Assembly: GCF_029278605.1 (NCBI RefSeq)
Contig: NZ_CP119573.1
Location: forward strand, 682,001 to 746,000
Direction of reading: 5' to 3'
From: Cupriavidus sp. WKF15
Lineage (GTDB): Bacteria > Pseudomonadota > Gammaproteobacteria > Burkholderiales > Burkholderiaceae
Length of the DNA: 64,000 nt
In this document: positions 61,875-64,000 of the stretch, one piece after another
Layout of the letters: every line of letters starts with the position of its first letter
Numbering within the stretch: position 1 is the stretch's first letter
Made by a program: the position numbers and the translations under genes
The notes under the pieces: model-generated
Databases searched by the model: none
What the model was told of the DNA's origin: nothing
The model's input: the letters and a program-made list of their open reading frames with translations, nothing else

Positions 61875-62969
61875 TCACAGATGAACGGACCACGGTGACT
61901 TGGCGGGCTGCGCCTTTGCCTTTGTATCAAACCGGCGATTGATGCATCTGCGCATTGGCTTCTCGATGGCGAAATGCAGCAGGATCGCAACGCCTACCGT
62001 CAGTGCCAGCAGCAGCGTTGCCTGCACGGCCGCCGGCAGGGCGGTCAGGCCTGGCAGCTGCCTGCGCGCGAACGCGAACATGTACTGGGGAATGCGCTGC
62101 ACAATGTAGAGGCAGTAGGAGACTTCACCTAGGAACACGAGGCTGCGCAGCGACAGGGCGCGAGTGAGCACGTCGTTTTTGTAGGAGAGGGAGAACACCA
62201 GCCCGGCTGCACCGGCTACGAACAGCGTATCCACTCCCACCGCGACGCCGGTTGCGCAGACCGCGAGCGACACCAGCGCGCCCCAGGCGTAGCCACCATG
62301 ATCAGGCACGGCTTCACGCAGTCGGCAGAGCAGCACACCCAGCATGAATTCCGGGACCAGCCGGGCCACGCCCCCGCTGAGCGACAGATGGTCGGGCGAC
62401 GCCGCTTCCACTGCGGCCAGCACCACCAGGGCCACGCAGCCTGCCAGGAGGATGCGGATCCTGCTGAAGCGCGGCGCCGCCAGGAGAAAGAGCGGGAAGA
62501 ACACATAGGCGAACCATTCGGCGCTGACTGACCATCCGACATCGTTCCAGCCGTTTCCCCCGGCATACCGCCACGCGCTCAGCATGAACAGTTCCAGCAA
62601 GAAATCCGGCGCCCGGTAGCCGCTGGTCCCCACAATCTGCGTGTGCAGGGCATAGTCGCGGACCAGGACCGCAGCGGCGAACGCCAGCAGGCAGACCAGG
62701 TATACCGGGTAGATGCGGGCGATCCGGGCCACGATGAACCGCTTCAGGTTCAATGGCTGGCCAGGCGCCGGATCGTAGTTGTAGGCGAGGATGAAGCCGC
62801 TCAGGATAAAGAAACCGTCGACACCCAGATAGCCGTGGTCGAAGTAGGTGCTGGTGAAGCCGATATGGAAGAACGCGCCTTCCGGTCCATAGACGGTGAA
62901 ATAGTGTCTGCACAATACCCATAACGCCAGGAAAAGCCGCAGGCTCGTGAGGGGTTTGAACTGGTTCAT
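61875..62969 (-). CDS. acyltransferase 3 family membrane protein
   Basis: 364-aa protein with about 10 membrane segments. It begins MNQFKPLTSLRLFLALWVLCRHYF, and the conserved His and YLGVDGFFILSGFILAYNY motif are those of OafA-type O-acyltransferases, which add acetyl or similar groups to polysaccharide. AGGAGG sets the ATG at 62969; an in-frame ATG at 62984 overlaps it. It is convergent with the polymerase gene and probably decorates the polymer. Confidence 0.9.
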   Translation of the reverse strand: MNQFKPLTSLRLFLALWVLCRHYFTVYGPEGAFFHIGFTSTYFDHGYLGVDGFFILSGFILAYNYDPAPGQPLNLKRFIVARIARIYPVYLVCLLAFAAAVLVRDYALHTQIVGTSGYRAPDFLLELFMLSAWRYAGGNGWNDVGWSVSAEWFAYVFFPLFLLAAPRFSRIRILLAGCVALVVLAAVEAASPDHLSLSGGVARLVPEFMLGVLLCRLREAVPDHGGYAWGALVSLAVCATGVAVGVDTLFVAGAAGLVFSLSYKNDVLTRALSLRSLVFLGEVSYCLYIVQRIPQYMFAFARRQLPGLTALPAAVQATLLLALTVGVAILLHFAIEKPMRRCINRRFDTKAKAQPAKSPWSVHL

Positions 62970-63123
62970 CGCAGCCTCCTGCATTGTTCAGGACCGAAGC
63001 CGCCTGGCGGCCGGCACGGCGAGGCCTCCGCCCGCATCGCTTCGGTTCCCTGCACCATCGTTGCCGCACGCGGGCCCTGGCAGCGCCGGCGGATGACCTC
63101 GTTACGGGCGCGCAGTCCTATTC

Positions 63124-64000
63124 CTATTCGGCCGGGCTTTTCACGCCCTGGAAGGCTGGCGGCGGATGCAGCTGCGCGTCAGCGCCGCCTTCGGCAAGGA
63201 CCTGCGGCGCGCCCTGCGGCTGGAAGGCGCGGCTGCCGCCCTCCGCGGCATGGCGCAGCCTGATATGCCGCGCGATGCAGGGCGCGGCATATTTGGCGCC
63301 ATAGACGAAGCGCAACGCCGGGCCGAAGCTCATGGCCGCCGCGGGCCCCGTGATGTAGAGCCCTGGCACGGCGGATTCGAAGTGGCCCGACAGTTCGGGC
63401 CAGCCATCGACCAGTGACAGCGCCTGGATGATCTCCGGCGACAGGAAGGCGTGCTTGGCCACGTCGACCCTGAAGCCGGTGGCCGCGACGACGTGGTCCC
63501 CGGTAACGGTGGCCGGACCGTCGCCGCCGGTCACCTGCAGCACGACCCCGCTCTTGTGAACGCTGACGTGCTCGACCGAAGTGTTCATCGACAACTCGAC
63601 CTTGCCGACTACGCGGTCGCGCAGCCACCACGCGCCGGAGGGTCCGAACGAGGTTTCGGCGATGCGCCTGCGCAGCCGCTGCCCTGCGGCCCGGAACAGA
63701 TATGGAAATTCCGACAGGACGTACGGATACCAGCCCTGAGCCAACCCGCCTTCGGGACTCAGCATCCGCGAGATCAGGCTGCGGCCGACATCGGGATCCT
63801 TGTTCCAGGTAATGGTGTCGCCCCGGATCAGCACGCGGACATGCGCGCCCAGTTCGTTGAACAGTGCCGCCAGCCCAAGGGCGGATTGTCCGCCGCCAAC
63901 GATGACGATGCGCTTGCCACGGGCCCACGACAGGCTGCCGAATACACCGGAGTGCACGACACCCGGGCTGGGCAACCCCTGCAGTACCGCTGGCATGTAC
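63124..64000 (-). CDS. flavin-containing monooxygenase-like protein, partial
   Basis: Carboxyl ~290 residues of an FAD/NAD(P)-binding protein; the amino part with the first FAD loop is beyond the right edge. GKRIVIVGGGQSALGLAAL is the second dinucleotide-binding fold (NADPH), followed by VVAATGFRVD, the ATG-type motif of flavin-containing monooxygenases and lysine/ornithine N-hydroxylases, and GLYITGPAAAMSFGPALRFVYG. Its place next to polysaccharide genes suggests modification of a sugar or a lipid, but that is inference. Confidence 0.8.
   Translation of the reverse strand, partial: YMPAVLQGLPSPGVVHSGVFGSLSWARGKRIVIVGGGQSALGLAALFNELGAHVRVLIRGDTITWNKDPDVGRSLISRMLSPEGGLAQGWYPYVLSEFPYLFRAAGQRLRRRIAETSFGPSGAWWLRDRVVGKVELSMNTSVEHVSVHKSGVVLQVTGGDGPATVTGDHVVAATGFRVDVAKHAFLSPEIIQALSLVDGWPELSGHFESAVPGLYITGPAAAMSFGPALRFVYGAKYAAPCIARHIRLRHAAEGGSRAFQPQGAPQVLAEGGADAQLHPPPAFQGVKSPAE

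Overview
The window is GC-rich (roughly two-thirds G+C) DNA from a betaproteobacterium, most like Cupriavidus/Ralstonia (Burkholderiaceae). It appears to come from the second chromosome (chromid). The evidence is a plasmid-type replication module in the middle: an iteron origin, a RepA initiator and a ParA/ParB pair, with housekeeping and accessory metabolic genes on both sides. No rRNA, tRNA, CRISPR array or intact insertion sequence was seen. Species assignment is inference from gene content.

Layout. 0-2.4 kb: an alkylation-repair operon on the minus strand (Ada-AlkA fusion, Ogt, then a cut-off ThpR). 2.5-5.9 kb: a secreted M16 peptidase and a small unknown gene behind a LexA box. 5.9-9.6 kb: acyl-CoA dehydrogenase coupled to a DGQHR-like protein, and an OPT transporter. 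9.6-12.5 kb: an FAD aromatic hydroxylase with a MarR regulator and a matching operator, a frameshifted small gene, and yccF. 12.8-21 kb: a 2-hydroxyacid dehydrogenase, a two-component system, and the upper Entner-Doudoroff genes (zwf-pgl-glk facing edd; no eda). 21-33 kb: MscS, AraC, MFS, RF3 (prfC), BrkB, small exported proteins, a VpsR-like sigma-54 regulator with a coiled-coil partner, and a purine permease.

33.5-40.3 kb is the replication module: cspA, about 20 iterons with DnaA boxes, repA, a second cspA, parA, parB and a catalytically truncated tyrosine recombinase. A perfect 16-bp palindrome lies in the parA leader and again inside parB; it is the best parS candidate.

41-49.7 kb: BenE-type transporter, two degenerate NarL-type receivers, a DUF1839/GH2-like pair and a Crp/Fnr regulator. 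49.8-64 kb: a Wzx/Wzy-type exopolysaccharide locus: two Wzc-type BY-kinases, a beta-helix protein, Wzb, Wza, flippase, polymerase candidate, acyltransferase and a cut-off flavin monooxygenase. No glycosyltransferase is visible, so the locus probably continues to the right.

The most unusual feature is that the 16-bp origin iteron GCAGAAACGGGTACGC is not confined to the origin. Thirteen further copies lie between 12.5 and 52.2 kb, all but one of them outside genes. A second dispersed element is a long palindrome between edd and mscS (268 bp) with a shorter relative at the end of the polymerase gene.
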